A DNA stretch of 64,000 bases, from NCBI GenBank assembly GCA_964499285.1, contig CAZCLA010000003.1:1-64000 (forward strand), written 5' to 3'. Under the pieces are notes generated by a model. The model did not search any database. It saw only the letters and a list, made by a program, of their open reading frames with translations, and was not told where the DNA came from. Shown here piece by piece: positions 26,965 to 35,057 of the stretch. Position numbers and translations under genes: made by a program. This stretch comes from JAGFIY01 sp964499285. GTDB lineage: Bacteria; Bacteroidota; Ignavibacteria; Ignavibacteriales; Melioribacteraceae. The stretch's first letter is position 1, and each line of letters begins with the position of its first letter.

Positions 26965-27563
26965 TCACGAAATTAATCCCATTTTTTTTCTTATTCACTT
27001 CATTTTTTATATATGCCCAGAATGCCGAAAATTTATTGAAGCAAGTTCAAGAAAAGTTTAATTCAATAAATAGTCTGCAAGCTGATTACAACAGCTTAAT
27101 AAATTCCGCGAATTCGAATTATTCTCTTAATGGAAATATTATTTATTCAAAAGGGAATAAGTTTCGTCTTGAATTAAAAGATAAAATAATAATTTCTGAC
27201 GGTAAAACTGTTTGGAATTTCGACGAAAAAGAAAGTCGAGTAATTATCTCGGATTTTGAAAATGATCAATCAAATCCTTCGCTTGAAAAATATATTTTTG
27301 ATTATCCATCTAAATGCAGCGTTGAAAGCTGCGACGAAACTTCAAGCTGTTTACGGCTTATCCAGAATGACATTACATTGCCTTTTAAAAACATTAAAAT
27401 ATATGTCACAACTGATTTTTTAATATCCGGATTTGATCTGGTCGATTATTCTGGATATCAGTTGAATGTATCTTTTAGTAATATTAATATCGATGTACCG
27501 ATTGATGACAATTATTTTACTTTTCAGCCTGCTTCGGGAGTTAAGGTAATTGACCTCAGATAG
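26961..27563 (+). CDS. lolA: LolA-like outer-membrane lipoprotein carrier protein
   Basis: A 200-residue periplasmic protein with a signal peptide ending near FFIYAQ. LolA ferries lipoproteins from the LolCDE complex to the outer membrane. The pattern fits: LLKQVQEKFNSINSLQADY near the start, a GNIIYSKGNKFRLEL strand pair, and ISDGKTVWNFDEKESRVIISDF. The ATG overlaps the ftsK stop codon (ATGA), and the ftsK-lolA order is common in Bacteroidota relatives. Two cysteines (in CSVESCDETSSC) lie in the second half and could form a disulfide. Confidence 0.85.
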   Translation: MITKLIPFFFLFTSFFIYAQNAENLLKQVQEKFNSINSLQADYNSLINSANSNYSLNGNIIYSKGNKFRLELKDKIIISDGKTVWNFDEKESRVIISDFENDQSNPSLEKYIFDYPSKCSVESCDETSSCLRLIQNDITLPFKNIKIYVTTDFLISGFDLVDYSGYQLNVSFSNINIDVPIDDNYFTFQPASGVKVIDLR

Positions 27564-28623
27564 ACATTCAAAATATAGTTTTCATTCAATTATAAGATTT
27601 CTGCTTCCGATCATTTTTACATTAGTTTTCCTTTACTTGGCATTTAAAGATATTGAGTTTAAAAAAGTAACAGAGATTGTGATAAGTGCTCCGATTCATT
27701 GGATAATCATTTTTATTGTAACATTTCTCTTCTCTCACTTTATTAGAGCATACAGGTGGAAGTTTATTTTAGAATCTATTAAGCCAGCTGCTTCAATATC
27801 CCATCTTTTTGGAGCAACTATGATCGGTTATGGAGTTAACTGTGCAATTCCTCGTTTAGGAGAATTGTACCGTCCTTTGTTTCTTGCAAGGTGGGAGGAT
27901 GTTTCAAGATCATCGATATTAGGTACAATAGTGGTCGAAAGAATTATAGACATCCTAGCTTTGGGGTTCTCTGTGCTTATTAGCGTTCAGCTTTTTGCTG
28001 GAGATTTATATTCCGAAGTTGTCTGGCTTAAATCAACAATCTATATTGTTTTTGCCTTGATGATTGGGCTGATAATCCTAATTTCTTTTGTTGTAAAATA
28101 TAAGGATAGGTTCTATAAGATTATTTTGAAATTCACAGGCAAATTATCTAGCAGAGCTGCTGAATTTTTAGGTGAAGTGTTTGAAACACTCATTAAAGGA
28201 TTTTCCAGTTTGACGGGAACAAAAAATTATGTAGCAACAATATCTCTCACAGCTTTTATGATGCTTGTTTACGGATTAAATTCATACATAGGATTTTATA
28301 TGCTGAGAATGAATGAAATTCAAGTTGTAACGTTTTCAATGGGATGGATATTAATGACTATCGCTGCTTTCGGTGTTATAATTCCGACTCCGGGAGGTAC
28401 TGGTTCGTATCATCTTATTGTAATTGCTGTCCTTGTTAATATTTTCGATTTTCCCGAAGAAACAGCCGGAGCTTATGCTTTTCTCACACATTTGATTTCT
28501 TATGTTTTATTTGTTGGTTCGTTATTGATTATTATTTTTTCTATAAATAAAATACGAGCTTCCAAGGGAGAATCGAAAGAAACATTTTTAAGTGTCTTTA
28601 AAATAAAACCGGACGAAAAATGA
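27550..28623 (+). CDS. Flippase-like membrane protein (LPG synthase TM/UPF0104, YbhN-like)
   Basis: A 357-residue integral membrane protein with about eight hydrophobic segments. It has the family motifs HFIRAYRWKFIL, GATMIGYGVNCAIPRLGELYRP and a GGTGSYH motif late in the protein. This domain is the flippase half of MprF and also stands alone in proteins thought to move lipids; the substrate here is unknown. The start is TTG 27550, overlapping the lolA end by 14 bases. The next gene overlaps its stop by four bases (ATGA). Confidence 0.85.
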   Translation: MTSDRHSKYSFHSIIRFLLPIIFTLVFLYLAFKDIEFKKVTEIVISAPIHWIIIFIVTFLFSHFIRAYRWKFILESIKPAASISHLFGATMIGYGVNCAIPRLGELYRPLFLARWEDVSRSSILGTIVVERIIDILALGFSVLISVQLFAGDLYSEVVWLKSTIYIVFALMIGLIILISFVVKYKDRFYKIILKFTGKLSSRAAEFLGEVFETLIKGFSSLTGTKNYVATISLTAFMMLVYGLNSYIGFYMLRMNEIQVVTFSMGWILMTIAAFGVIIPTPGGTGSYHLIVIAVLVNIFDFPEETAGAYAFLTHLISYVLFVGSLLIIIFSINKIRASKGESKETFLSVFKIKPDEK

Positions 28624-29249
28624 AAAAAATAATTTTTGCAGCTTTAATGTCTGTTTCCATTATATATTCCCAAGTGGATATCAGCGGAGGTATGGGGATT
28701 AATTTTGTAAGCAGTCCCTCACTCAAGGATTATATAAACGGAAACTATAATCAGGGTGGTGAAAAATTGAACGCGTTTTCATCCAGTGTTGAATTCTTTG
28801 GTGAGATAACATATTCTTTCGATCCGACTTTTGAACTTGGTGTTGATTATGCTTTCTCGATTTTCTCTTACAATTCAAGTACCAACGGCGGTCTTTATGA
28901 TTTGAATTACACGATGCAAAAACCAACTATTGTAGCTTATTATGTTGTTCCCGGTGAAGGTTATAAATTTAAATTTGGAGGTGGTGCGGGAATGAGAATG
29001 ATTGATCTTGACGAAAAAATTATTATTGAACAAAATTACACCTCCATGGGTTACGGATTTCTTGCAAGAGCTGAGGGGCATACAAAACTCGGCGGAAACG
29101 TTTATGCTTATGTTGGGACAGATTTGCGATATGATATGCCCGGGAAACCGGAAAATGACAACGGTAAACTTGCTGAAAACAGCAGTTATGATGTGAACTT
29201 AAATACCTTCAGTTGGGGAATTAAACTTGGTGTTTCATTATTTCTATAG
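28620..29249 (+). CDS. Outer-membrane beta-barrel-type protein
   Basis: A 209-residue protein with a signal peptide ending near SIIYSQ and amphipathic strands of the outer-membrane small-barrel kind. Examples are GEITYSFDPTFELGVDYAFS and a last strand ending SWGIKLGVSLFL. No enzymatic motif was seen. It is translationally coupled to the flippase-like gene, which suggests a shared envelope role. The exact family is not recognised. Confidence 0.7.
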   Translation: MKKIIFAALMSVSIIYSQVDISGGMGINFVSSPSLKDYINGNYNQGGEKLNAFSSSVEFFGEITYSFDPTFELGVDYAFSIFSYNSSTNGGLYDLNYTMQKPTIVAYYVVPGEGYKFKFGGGAGMRMIDLDEKIIIEQNYTSMGYGFLARAEGHTKLGGNVYAYVGTDLRYDMPGKPENDNGKLAENSSYDVNLNTFSWGIKLGVSLFL

Positions 29250-29258
29250 GGAGTTTTA

Positions 29259-30107
29259 GTGAGTCTTATTGAAGCAATTTTTCTTGGCATCGTTCAAGGT
29301 TTAACCGAATTTTTACCAATTAGTAGTACCGGTCATCTTACAATTGCCGGCAAATTGATGGGTCTGATTTCTGATGAAAACCCTGAACATTGGACTGCTT
29401 TCATAGCGGTAATTCAGTTGGGAACACTCTTGGCGATTTTAATATATTTTTGGAACGATCTCTGGTCAATTTTAATAAACTTTTTACATGAAAATTTAAA
29501 GGCAAAGAAAAAATTTTCTAACCAATCTATTGATTCGAGAATGGGTTGGTATATCATCATTGGGTCAATTCCCGTCGTAATAATCGGGCTGGGTTTTAAA
29601 GATATTATCGAAGGTGCTTTAACTAAAAATTTATACGTAATAGCAAGCAGTTTAATAGTCCTAGCAATTATTCTCGCCTTGGCTGAGAAGGTAGGAAATT
29701 TCAAAAAAGAAATGAAAGATTTAACATGGAAAGATGCATTGATTGTAGGTTTCGCACAATCATTGGCATTGATCCCAGGATCATCAAGAAGTGGAACTAC
29801 AATAACAGCAGGATTGTTTGTTGGGCTGAAACGAGAAACGGCTGCAAGATTTTCATTTTTGTTAAGCGTTCCTGCTATTCTTGGCAGTGGGTTGCTCGAA
29901 TTTTATGAATCGCTGAATTTTATCGATTTTGATGGTTTTATAAATTTGGTTGTTGCAACAATCGCGGCTGCAATTTCTGGGTATCTTACAATTGAATTTC
30001 TGCTTCGATTCCTAAGAAAGAACACAACATTTATTTTTATCTATTATAGAATTGCAATAGGAATAACAATTTTTATTTTGATTTATACAGCGGTAGTTAA
30101 ACCATAA
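29259..30107 (+). CDS. uppP: Undecaprenyl-diphosphate phosphatase UppP (BacA)
   Basis: UppP recycles undecaprenyl pyrophosphate to the monophosphate carrier used for peptidoglycan and O-antigen synthesis. The 282-residue membrane protein has GLTEFLPISSTGHL near the start and PGSSRSGTT near residue 170, the two active-site motifs. It starts with GTG 29259 after GGGAG. Confidence 0.95.
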   Translation: MSLIEAIFLGIVQGLTEFLPISSTGHLTIAGKLMGLISDENPEHWTAFIAVIQLGTLLAILIYFWNDLWSILINFLHENLKAKKKFSNQSIDSRMGWYIIIGSIPVVIIGLGFKDIIEGALTKNLYVIASSLIVLAIILALAEKVGNFKKEMKDLTWKDALIVGFAQSLALIPGSSRSGTTITAGLFVGLKRETAARFSFLLSVPAILGSGLLEFYESLNFIDFDGFINLVVATIAAAISGYLTIEFLLRFLRKNTTFIFIYYRIAIGITIFILIYTAVVKP

Positions 30108-30116
30108 GGAGTGATC

Positions 30117-30704
30117 ATGTTAAAAAAGATATTTTTGATAATCGCAGTCAATTTTTTGTTAATTGGTTGTTTAGATAAAGGAGATGCCGTGGAAGAACTA
30201 ATGCAAATTTCAGATGATCAGCAGCTTGTAGCTCTGATGAAAACAAACATGGGTAATATCGAAATTAATTTGTACGCAAACCAAACACCCAAAACAGTAA
30301 AGAACTTTGTTGGATTAGCCAATCAAAATTATTACGACGGTGTAACTTTTCATAGAGTTATTAAAGGATTTATGATTCAAGGGGGTGACTCGACCGGTAC
30401 CGGCGCTGGCGGAAGAAGTTTTTACGGTAAAGACTTCGAAGATGAGTTCGTTCCCGAATTGAAGCATAAAGCACCCGGAATTTTATCGATGGCTAATAGA
30501 GGACCAAATACCAACTCAAGTCAATTTTTCATTACACTTGCAGCAACACCCTGGTTGGACGGAAAACATACTGTTTTCGGAGAAGTTATAAACGGAATGG
30601 ATGTGGTTGAAGCAATAGGTGTTGTCGAAACTTCTAAACCCTATGATAAACCCGTGAAAGATGTAGTAATTGAATCTATCACTTTTGAAAAGAGAGACAA
30701 ATAA
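30117..30704 (+). CDS. Cyclophilin-type peptidyl-prolyl isomerase, lipoprotein
   Basis: A 195-residue peptidyl-prolyl isomerase. The cyclophilin domain has FHRVIKGFMIQGGDSTGTGAGG, the MANRGPNTNSSQFFIT core and LDGKHTVFGEV. A lipobox (LIGC) ends the signal peptide, so it is anchored in a periplasmic membrane leaflet. The start is ATG 30117, five bases after AAGGAG. An in-frame GTG at 30111 overlaps that site and is unlikely to be used. It helps fold envelope proteins. Confidence 0.92.
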   Translation: MLKKIFLIIAVNFLLIGCLDKGDAVEELMQISDDQQLVALMKTNMGNIEINLYANQTPKTVKNFVGLANQNYYDGVTFHRVIKGFMIQGGDSTGTGAGGRSFYGKDFEDEFVPELKHKAPGILSMANRGPNTNSSQFFITLAATPWLDGKHTVFGEVINGMDVVEAIGVVETSKPYDKPVKDVVIESITFEKRDK

Positions 30705-30711
30705 TTTTTAA

Positions 30712-32181
30712 ATGAACAAAAAAGAATTTTTTTCCTCCCGTTGGGGATTAGTAATAGCTACATTAGGTATTGCTATTGGTACGGGCAACATTTGGAGATT
30801 TTCCAGAATTGTTGCACAAAACGGAGGAGGATCATTCTTAATTCCATGGGTTCTGTTTTTATTGTTTTGGTCGATACCATTAATTATAGCTGAATTTGCG
30901 ATTGGCAAATCTACACGGTATGGACCTATCGGAGCAATTGCTAAAACCGCCGGTAAAAATTTTGCTTGGATGGGAGCATTTATAGCAATGGTTTCGACTG
31001 GGATTATGTTTTACTATTCTGTTGTAACCGGATGGTGCATAAGATATTTTACATCAGCAATTTCCGGTGATCTCTTCAATACAGAAAATCATCTTACTTA
31101 TTGGGAAAGCTTTGCTTCGGGATATTCCCCATTGATTTTTCATCTAATAGCAATGATAGTTGGAGTATCAATTATCTATAAAGGAATTGTGAATGGTGTC
31201 GAGAAAGCTAATAAAATACTAGTTCCGTCTTTAATTGTCATCTTATTAATTTTGCTTGTAAGATCATTGACACTGCCAAATGCGATTGAAGGAATTAAAT
31301 ATTTTTTCACTCCTAAACTTGAATTTTTATTGGATTTCAAGGTGTGGATGAATGCACTTACACAAAATGCTTGGGACACCGGAGCCGGCTGGGGATTGAT
31401 TTTAACTTATGCTGTCTATATGAAAAAAAAGGAAGATATTGCTTTGAACTCCGCTCTCATTGGCTTCGGGAACAACTCAGTATCTTTAATAGCGGGATTG
31501 ATAATATTTTCTACGGTGTTTGCACTCAGTTCGGTTGATGCAATGTCACAAATAACAGAAAGCGGTCCGGCAAATACAGGATTGACTTTTATCTATCTTC
31601 CAATCCTTTTTTCAAAGTTATCGGGAAGTGAAAGCGTAAATATCTTTTTTGCATCCTTGTTTTTCCTTGCACTATCATTTGCGGCAACCTCGTCGCTGGT
31701 CTCTTTAATTGAACTTACGACAAGAACATTTATGGATTTTGGTTTGCCCAGAAAGAAATCAGTCTTACTTGTAGGCTCGTTAGGTTTTTTATTGGGTGTA
31801 CCATCCGCACTAAATATTGATTTTTTTATCAACCAGGATTGGGTCTGGGGCGTCGGATTAATCATTAGCGGAGGTTTCATTTCATTTACTGTTTCCCGTT
31901 TTGGTGTTGATAAATTCAGACGCGAAATAATCAACGGACCGGGAGCAGACATTCAAATCGGCAAGTGGTATAATTTTGTAATAAAATATCTGATTCCTTT
32001 GCAGGTTGTTACACTTCTTGGATGGTGGCTTACTTCATCAATTTCATGGGACCCTGAATGGTGGAATCCGTTTCACGCAGAAAATTTAGGCACATGCATT
32101 GCACAATGGTCTATTGCTTTAATAACTTTTTTCTTACTCAATAAAAAACTTGTGAAACTAACTTTAGGCAATCAAAATTGA
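30712..32181 (+). CDS. Sodium-dependent transporter, NSS/SNF family
   Basis: A 489-residue Na+-coupled transporter of the neurotransmitter:sodium symporter family. TM1 carries GIAIGTGNIWRF, the unwound substrate- and sodium-binding segment, followed by NGGGSFLIPW and TM6 with the WDTGAGWG-type motif. Bacterial members import amino acids such as methionine, alanine, leucine or tryptophan. A 38-residue MetS-type subunit overlaps its stop codon (see 32178). That pairing occurs with MetP, which transports methionine and alanine, so such a substrate is likely. Confidence 0.93.
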   Translation: MNKKEFFSSRWGLVIATLGIAIGTGNIWRFSRIVAQNGGGSFLIPWVLFLLFWSIPLIIAEFAIGKSTRYGPIGAIAKTAGKNFAWMGAFIAMVSTGIMFYYSVVTGWCIRYFTSAISGDLFNTENHLTYWESFASGYSPLIFHLIAMIVGVSIIYKGIVNGVEKANKILVPSLIVILLILLVRSLTLPNAIEGIKYFFTPKLEFLLDFKVWMNALTQNAWDTGAGWGLILTYAVYMKKKEDIALNSALIGFGNNSVSLIAGLIIFSTVFALSSVDAMSQITESGPANTGLTFIYLPILFSKLSGSESVNIFFASLFFLALSFAATSSLVSLIELTTRTFMDFGLPRKKSVLLVGSLGFLLGVPSALNIDFFINQDWVWGVGLIISGGFISFTVSRFGVDKFRREIINGPGADIQIGKWYNFVIKYLIPLQVVTLLGWWLTSSISWDPEWWNPFHAENLGTCIAQWSIALITFFLLNKKLVKLTLGNQN

Positions 32182-32294
32182 GTGCTCTAAGTATATCACT
32201 TTTAATTATAGTCGGTGGAATTGTTTGGGGAGGATTTTTGTATTTTCTAATCAAAGCAATTAAAATGGAGAAGAAAAAAAATGTCTCCCGTTAG
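32178..32294 (+). CDS. metS: MetS-type small subunit of the NSS transporter (38 residues)
   Basis: A short gene starting TTG 32178, whose TTGA overlaps the transporter stop codon, and running to TAG 32294 inside the start of holA. The 38-residue product begins MSALSISLLIIVGGIVWGG, forms one membrane helix and ends in a basic KMEKKKNVSR tail. This matches the MetS pattern (methionine and alanine importer small subunit): a short hydrophilic N-terminus, then a helix with a G-x-x-WGG element. In Corynebacterium MetS is needed for MetP function. The overlap at both ends implies translational coupling. Confidence 0.8.
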   Translation: MSALSISLLIIVGGIVWGGFLYFLIKAIKMEKKKNVSR

Positions 32295-33321
32295 AAAAAG
32301 TCCTACCGCGCAATCAATTTTGAATATTAAGCAATCGCTAGCCAAAGAAATTTTGCCAGTGTATTATTTTTTTGGTGATGATATTTTCACAATTGATAAG
32401 ACAATTATTGAAGTCAAAAAACACTGTGAAAAATTAATCGAATCCGAATTTGATAATGAAACTATCAGCTGTGATAAAAATCTTAAGGTGGAAGACATTT
32501 TTGAACTTGCCTCTGCTTTTCCTTTCGGCGGCGGAAAAAAAGTAATTGTTATTAGAAATTTTGAGACCATAAAAGACAAAAAAAAACTGGCTGATTATGC
32601 TGCCAACCCCGTTGAATCGACTATCTTAATAATCGCTCATTACGGCAAACAAAAATCGATTAGTTCAGAACCTTTTTTGACTCTCTATAAGAAAAATTAT
32701 CTATTCGAAGCAAAAGAATTGAAGGGGTACGAATGGGTGAACTGGTTGAAAAGAGAAGCCGAAGAAAATGGAGTTATTATTCGAGATTCATCAGCTCAAT
32801 TGCTTGTTGATATTGTTGGAGAAAGTAAACATTTGCTTCAAATGCATCTCCAAAAATTACGAGAATTTATCGGTGAGAATAAAACTGTGTCAGAATCTGA
32901 TATCATGGAAATAGCTTCTAAAACAAGGGAATACAATATTTTTCAGTTTCTTGATTCGATCGGATCGGGAGATAAACAAAAATCATTATTAATCGCATTT
33001 AATTTACTTGATCAAGGATACGAGCTGCTTAATTTACTTGGAATGCTCACTAAATATTTCTCAATTGTCGCTCATTCACTAGAACTTGAAGAGGCAAAAA
33101 TTCCGGATGCTGTAGCCGCAAAAAAGATAAATGTCAATTTTTATTTTTACCTGAACTGTAAAAAAGGGAAGTACTTTAGGGATCATTACCGTTTGGTAAA
33201 CGCAGCTAAAGTTCTAATCGACGCTGATTTAGCCGTAAAATCAACAACATTAGAATCCAAGAATTTTCTAACAAGTTTGATCGCGGGTTTGATTCCTGAA
33301 GACAAAATATCCCCTCAATAG
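32281..33321 (+). CDS. holA: DNA polymerase III subunit delta
   Basis: The delta subunit opens the beta sliding clamp as part of the clamp loader. The 346-residue protein has the delta pattern: PVYYFFGDDIFTIDKTI at the start of an AAA+-like fold with no Walker A, FPFGGGKKVIVIRNF and LKGYEWVNWLKREA. A C-terminal helical collar carries NIFQFLDSIGSGDK. The start ATG lies within the end of the small MetS-type gene. No transcription signal separates holA from the transporter genes. Confidence 0.93.
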   Translation: MSPVRKSPTAQSILNIKQSLAKEILPVYYFFGDDIFTIDKTIIEVKKHCEKLIESEFDNETISCDKNLKVEDIFELASAFPFGGGKKVIVIRNFETIKDKKKLADYAANPVESTILIIAHYGKQKSISSEPFLTLYKKNYLFEAKELKGYEWVNWLKREAEENGVIIRDSSAQLLVDIVGESKHLLQMHLQKLREFIGENKTVSESDIMEIASKTREYNIFQFLDSIGSGDKQKSLLIAFNLLDQGYELLNLLGMLTKYFSIVAHSLELEEAKIPDAVAAKKINVNFYFYLNCKKGKYFRDHYRLVNAAKVLIDADLAVKSTTLESKNFLTSLIAGLIPEDKISPQ

Positions 33322-33377
33322 TTTTGCAATAAAATGGTTATATTTCTACAAAATTTTTGAAACAATTTTAGATAGAC

Positions 33378-33977
33378 TTGAGTATAAACCACGAGAAAAA
33401 AAATCTGAACCAGTTAACGGATGAAGAACTGATTAAAGAGTTCCAAGACAATAACACGATTGAGTGTTATAACATTCTTGTGAAACGTTATAAAGATCCG
33501 TTAATGAATTTTGTTTACAGATTTGTCGGTGATCGCGATATCTGCACGGATATTGTGCAGGATACGATGATTAAATTTTACCTGAACAAAGATTCTTATA
33601 AATCCTTTGCAAAATTTTCGACCTGGATTTATACGATTGCCGGAAATTTAGCTAAGAATGAACTGAAACGGCGAAAGAGACGAGTTATTTATTCGCTCAA
33701 TAATTCTGACGACGAAGTTCCTTTACAAGTTGAAGATAAATCATATTTCTCTCCGGAAAAAGTAGCCGACAGCGGAATCAAGAACGAGATTATCCAAAAG
33801 GCACTTCTTAAAGTAAAACCGGTGTATAGAGAAGTAGTAATTTTGAGAGATATAGAAAGTTTTTCCTACGAGGAGATTGCAGAAATGACGGGTCTGTCAA
33901 TCGGAACAGTTAAATCCAGAATAAATCGTGGTAGAACTAAGCTTCAAAAATTGTTAAAAAATATTTACCAAGATTAG
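33378..33977 (+). CDS. RNA polymerase ECF-type sigma factor
   Basis: A 199-residue sigma-70 family protein. Region 2 (about residues 30-100) contains DICTDIVQDTMIKFYLN and FSTWIYTIAGNLAKNELKRRKRR. Region 4 (about 140-195) has REVVILRDIESFSYEEIAEMTGLSIGTVKSRINRGR, a standard helix-turn-helix. The start is taken as TTG 33378 (MSINHEKK); no ATG lies upstream of region 2. The next gene encodes a membrane protein placed like an anti-sigma factor. Regulated genes cannot be read from the window. Confidence 0.92.
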   Translation: MSINHEKKNLNQLTDEELIKEFQDNNTIECYNILVKRYKDPLMNFVYRFVGDRDICTDIVQDTMIKFYLNKDSYKSFAKFSTWIYTIAGNLAKNELKRRKRRVIYSLNNSDDEVPLQVEDKSYFSPEKVADSGIKNEIIQKALLKVKPVYREVVILRDIESFSYEEIAEMTGLSIGTVKSRINRGRTKLQKLLKNIYQD

Positions 33978-33996
33978 TTAGATGGGGAAGTGACAA

Positions 33997-34647
33997 ATGG
34001 GAAGTTTAAACAACAATTTAGATCTTTTACTGAACGATCTTAAAAACTTGCCTCGCATTCAGGCGCCGGATAATTTTGAATTTAATCTTCATACAAAAAT
34101 TCAAAACGGTAGTTTCGAAGTAAATAGTGAAACTGCTCAGAAGAGATCATTTTTCTGGGTTACAATTCCGGCATTTTCGCTGGTTCTAAGTGCAGTTGTT
34201 CTCTTTTTTATTGTAGATGTCAACCCTGCAGAACAGGAAGACCTTTTAATGAGTCATCCCGAACCTATTATTTCAAGTATAAATCAGGAATCAAGCATAA
34301 ACTCCACCGTCAGTCAGCAAGAAAAATCAACTGAAACAACTCAAATTGATCTACCCTCAAATTCCCCCGGTTATAGAATGGTGTTGAAACAGAATGATGT
34401 AGTAGTCAAAGAAAGAATTAATTATCCTTTCGACCTCACTCAATCTGTTGATTTGGACAGACATTTGGGAGTTTCAGATGAAGGAAACGAACCAACTTCT
34501 AATCCAATTAGAACAGTTGGAGCCGGAACTGATAATACAGGTTTCAGTGGTTTTTTTGTGAGAGTTCCCATGACATTGGATGAAAGGAAAGCCCTAAAAG
34601 CAAGGTTGGACTCGATAAAACAAATTCAGGGCGATATTGAACCATAA
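33997..34647 (+). CDS. Single-pass membrane protein, possible anti-sigma factor
   Basis: A 216-residue protein. An N-terminal cytoplasmic part of about 48 residues contains LPRIQAPDNFEFNLHTKI, similar in layout to anti-sigma inhibitory segments. One membrane helix spans about residues 50-72, followed by a low-complexity, Ser/Gln-rich extracytoplasmic part. It contains no cysteine, so it is not a zinc-binding anti-sigma. The role is inferred from its place 19 bases after the ECF sigma gene. Confidence 0.6.
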   Translation: MGSLNNNLDLLLNDLKNLPRIQAPDNFEFNLHTKIQNGSFEVNSETAQKRSFFWVTIPAFSLVLSAVVLFFIVDVNPAEQEDLLMSHPEPIISSINQESSINSTVSQQEKSTETTQIDLPSNSPGYRMVLKQNDVVVKERINYPFDLTQSVDLDRHLGVSDEGNEPTSNPIRTVGAGTDNTGFSGFFVRVPMTLDERKALKARLDSIKQIQGDIEP

Positions 34648-34648
34648 A

Positions 34649-34677
34649 TTGAAAAAATATACTAAAATTCCTATATT
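34649..34677 (+). promoter_or_regulatory. Candidate sigma-70 promoter for rpmE
   Basis: TTGAAA (34649-34654) and TATATT (34672-34677) are separated by 17 bases, immediately after the stop codon of the preceding gene. The predicted transcript would start about 22 bases before the rpmE ATG, leaving room for the AAAAGGA ribosome binding site. Confidence 0.45.
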
Positions 34678-34705
34678 TACTGGCTAGAATAAAAAAGGAT
34701 TTATA

Positions 34706-34912
34706 ATGAAAAAAGGTATTCACCCTACTTACAAAAGATGTGAAGTTTCGTGTGTATGCGGAAATACTTTTGTTACTAGATCTACTGTAAGTCAAATTAA
34801 ATTGGAAATTTGTAATCAATGTCATCCGTTCTTTACCGGAAAACAAAAGATACTAGATTCTGCCGGTAGAGTTGAAAGATTTAATAAAAAATACGGTAGA
34901 AAAGCTCAATAA
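34706..34912 (+). CDS. rpmE: 50S ribosomal protein L31 (zinc-binding form)
   Basis: A 68-residue protein beginning MKKGIHPTYKRCEVSC with the L31 pattern. Cys16, Cys18, Cys36 and Cys39 form the zinc ribbon, so this is the zinc-containing (C+) form. It lies between its own candidate promoter and a terminator and is probably a single-gene transcript. L31 bridges the two ribosomal subunits. Confidence 0.97.
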   Translation: MKKGIHPTYKRCEVSCVCGNTFVTRSTVSQIKLEICNQCHPFFTGKQKILDSAGRVERFNKKYGRKAQ

Positions 34913-34937
34913 AAGTTGCTTACTAAAACATTTTATG

Positions 34938-34976
34938 AAGGCTGCTTGCACTGATGTTCAGCAGCCTTTTGTATTT
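34938..34976 (+). terminator. Rho-independent terminator after rpmE
   Basis: AAGGCTGCT (34938-34946) pairs with AGCAGCCTT (34960-34968) over a 13-base loop, followed by TTGTATTTT. It lies 25 bases after the rpmE stop codon. Confidence 0.8.
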
Positions 34977-35057
34977 TAAATGACTTTTCGTTTAAGTCTC
35001 TGATATTCACCAAATATTTGTTTATTTTGCTAATTAATTGCACGGTAAAATTATAAT

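Noticed and set aside
35052..35057. TATAAT box directly before the rsmB ATG
   Set aside because: A -10 box here would put the transcript start inside the gene, and no -35 element lies at the right distance. It is more likely chance in AT-rich DNA.
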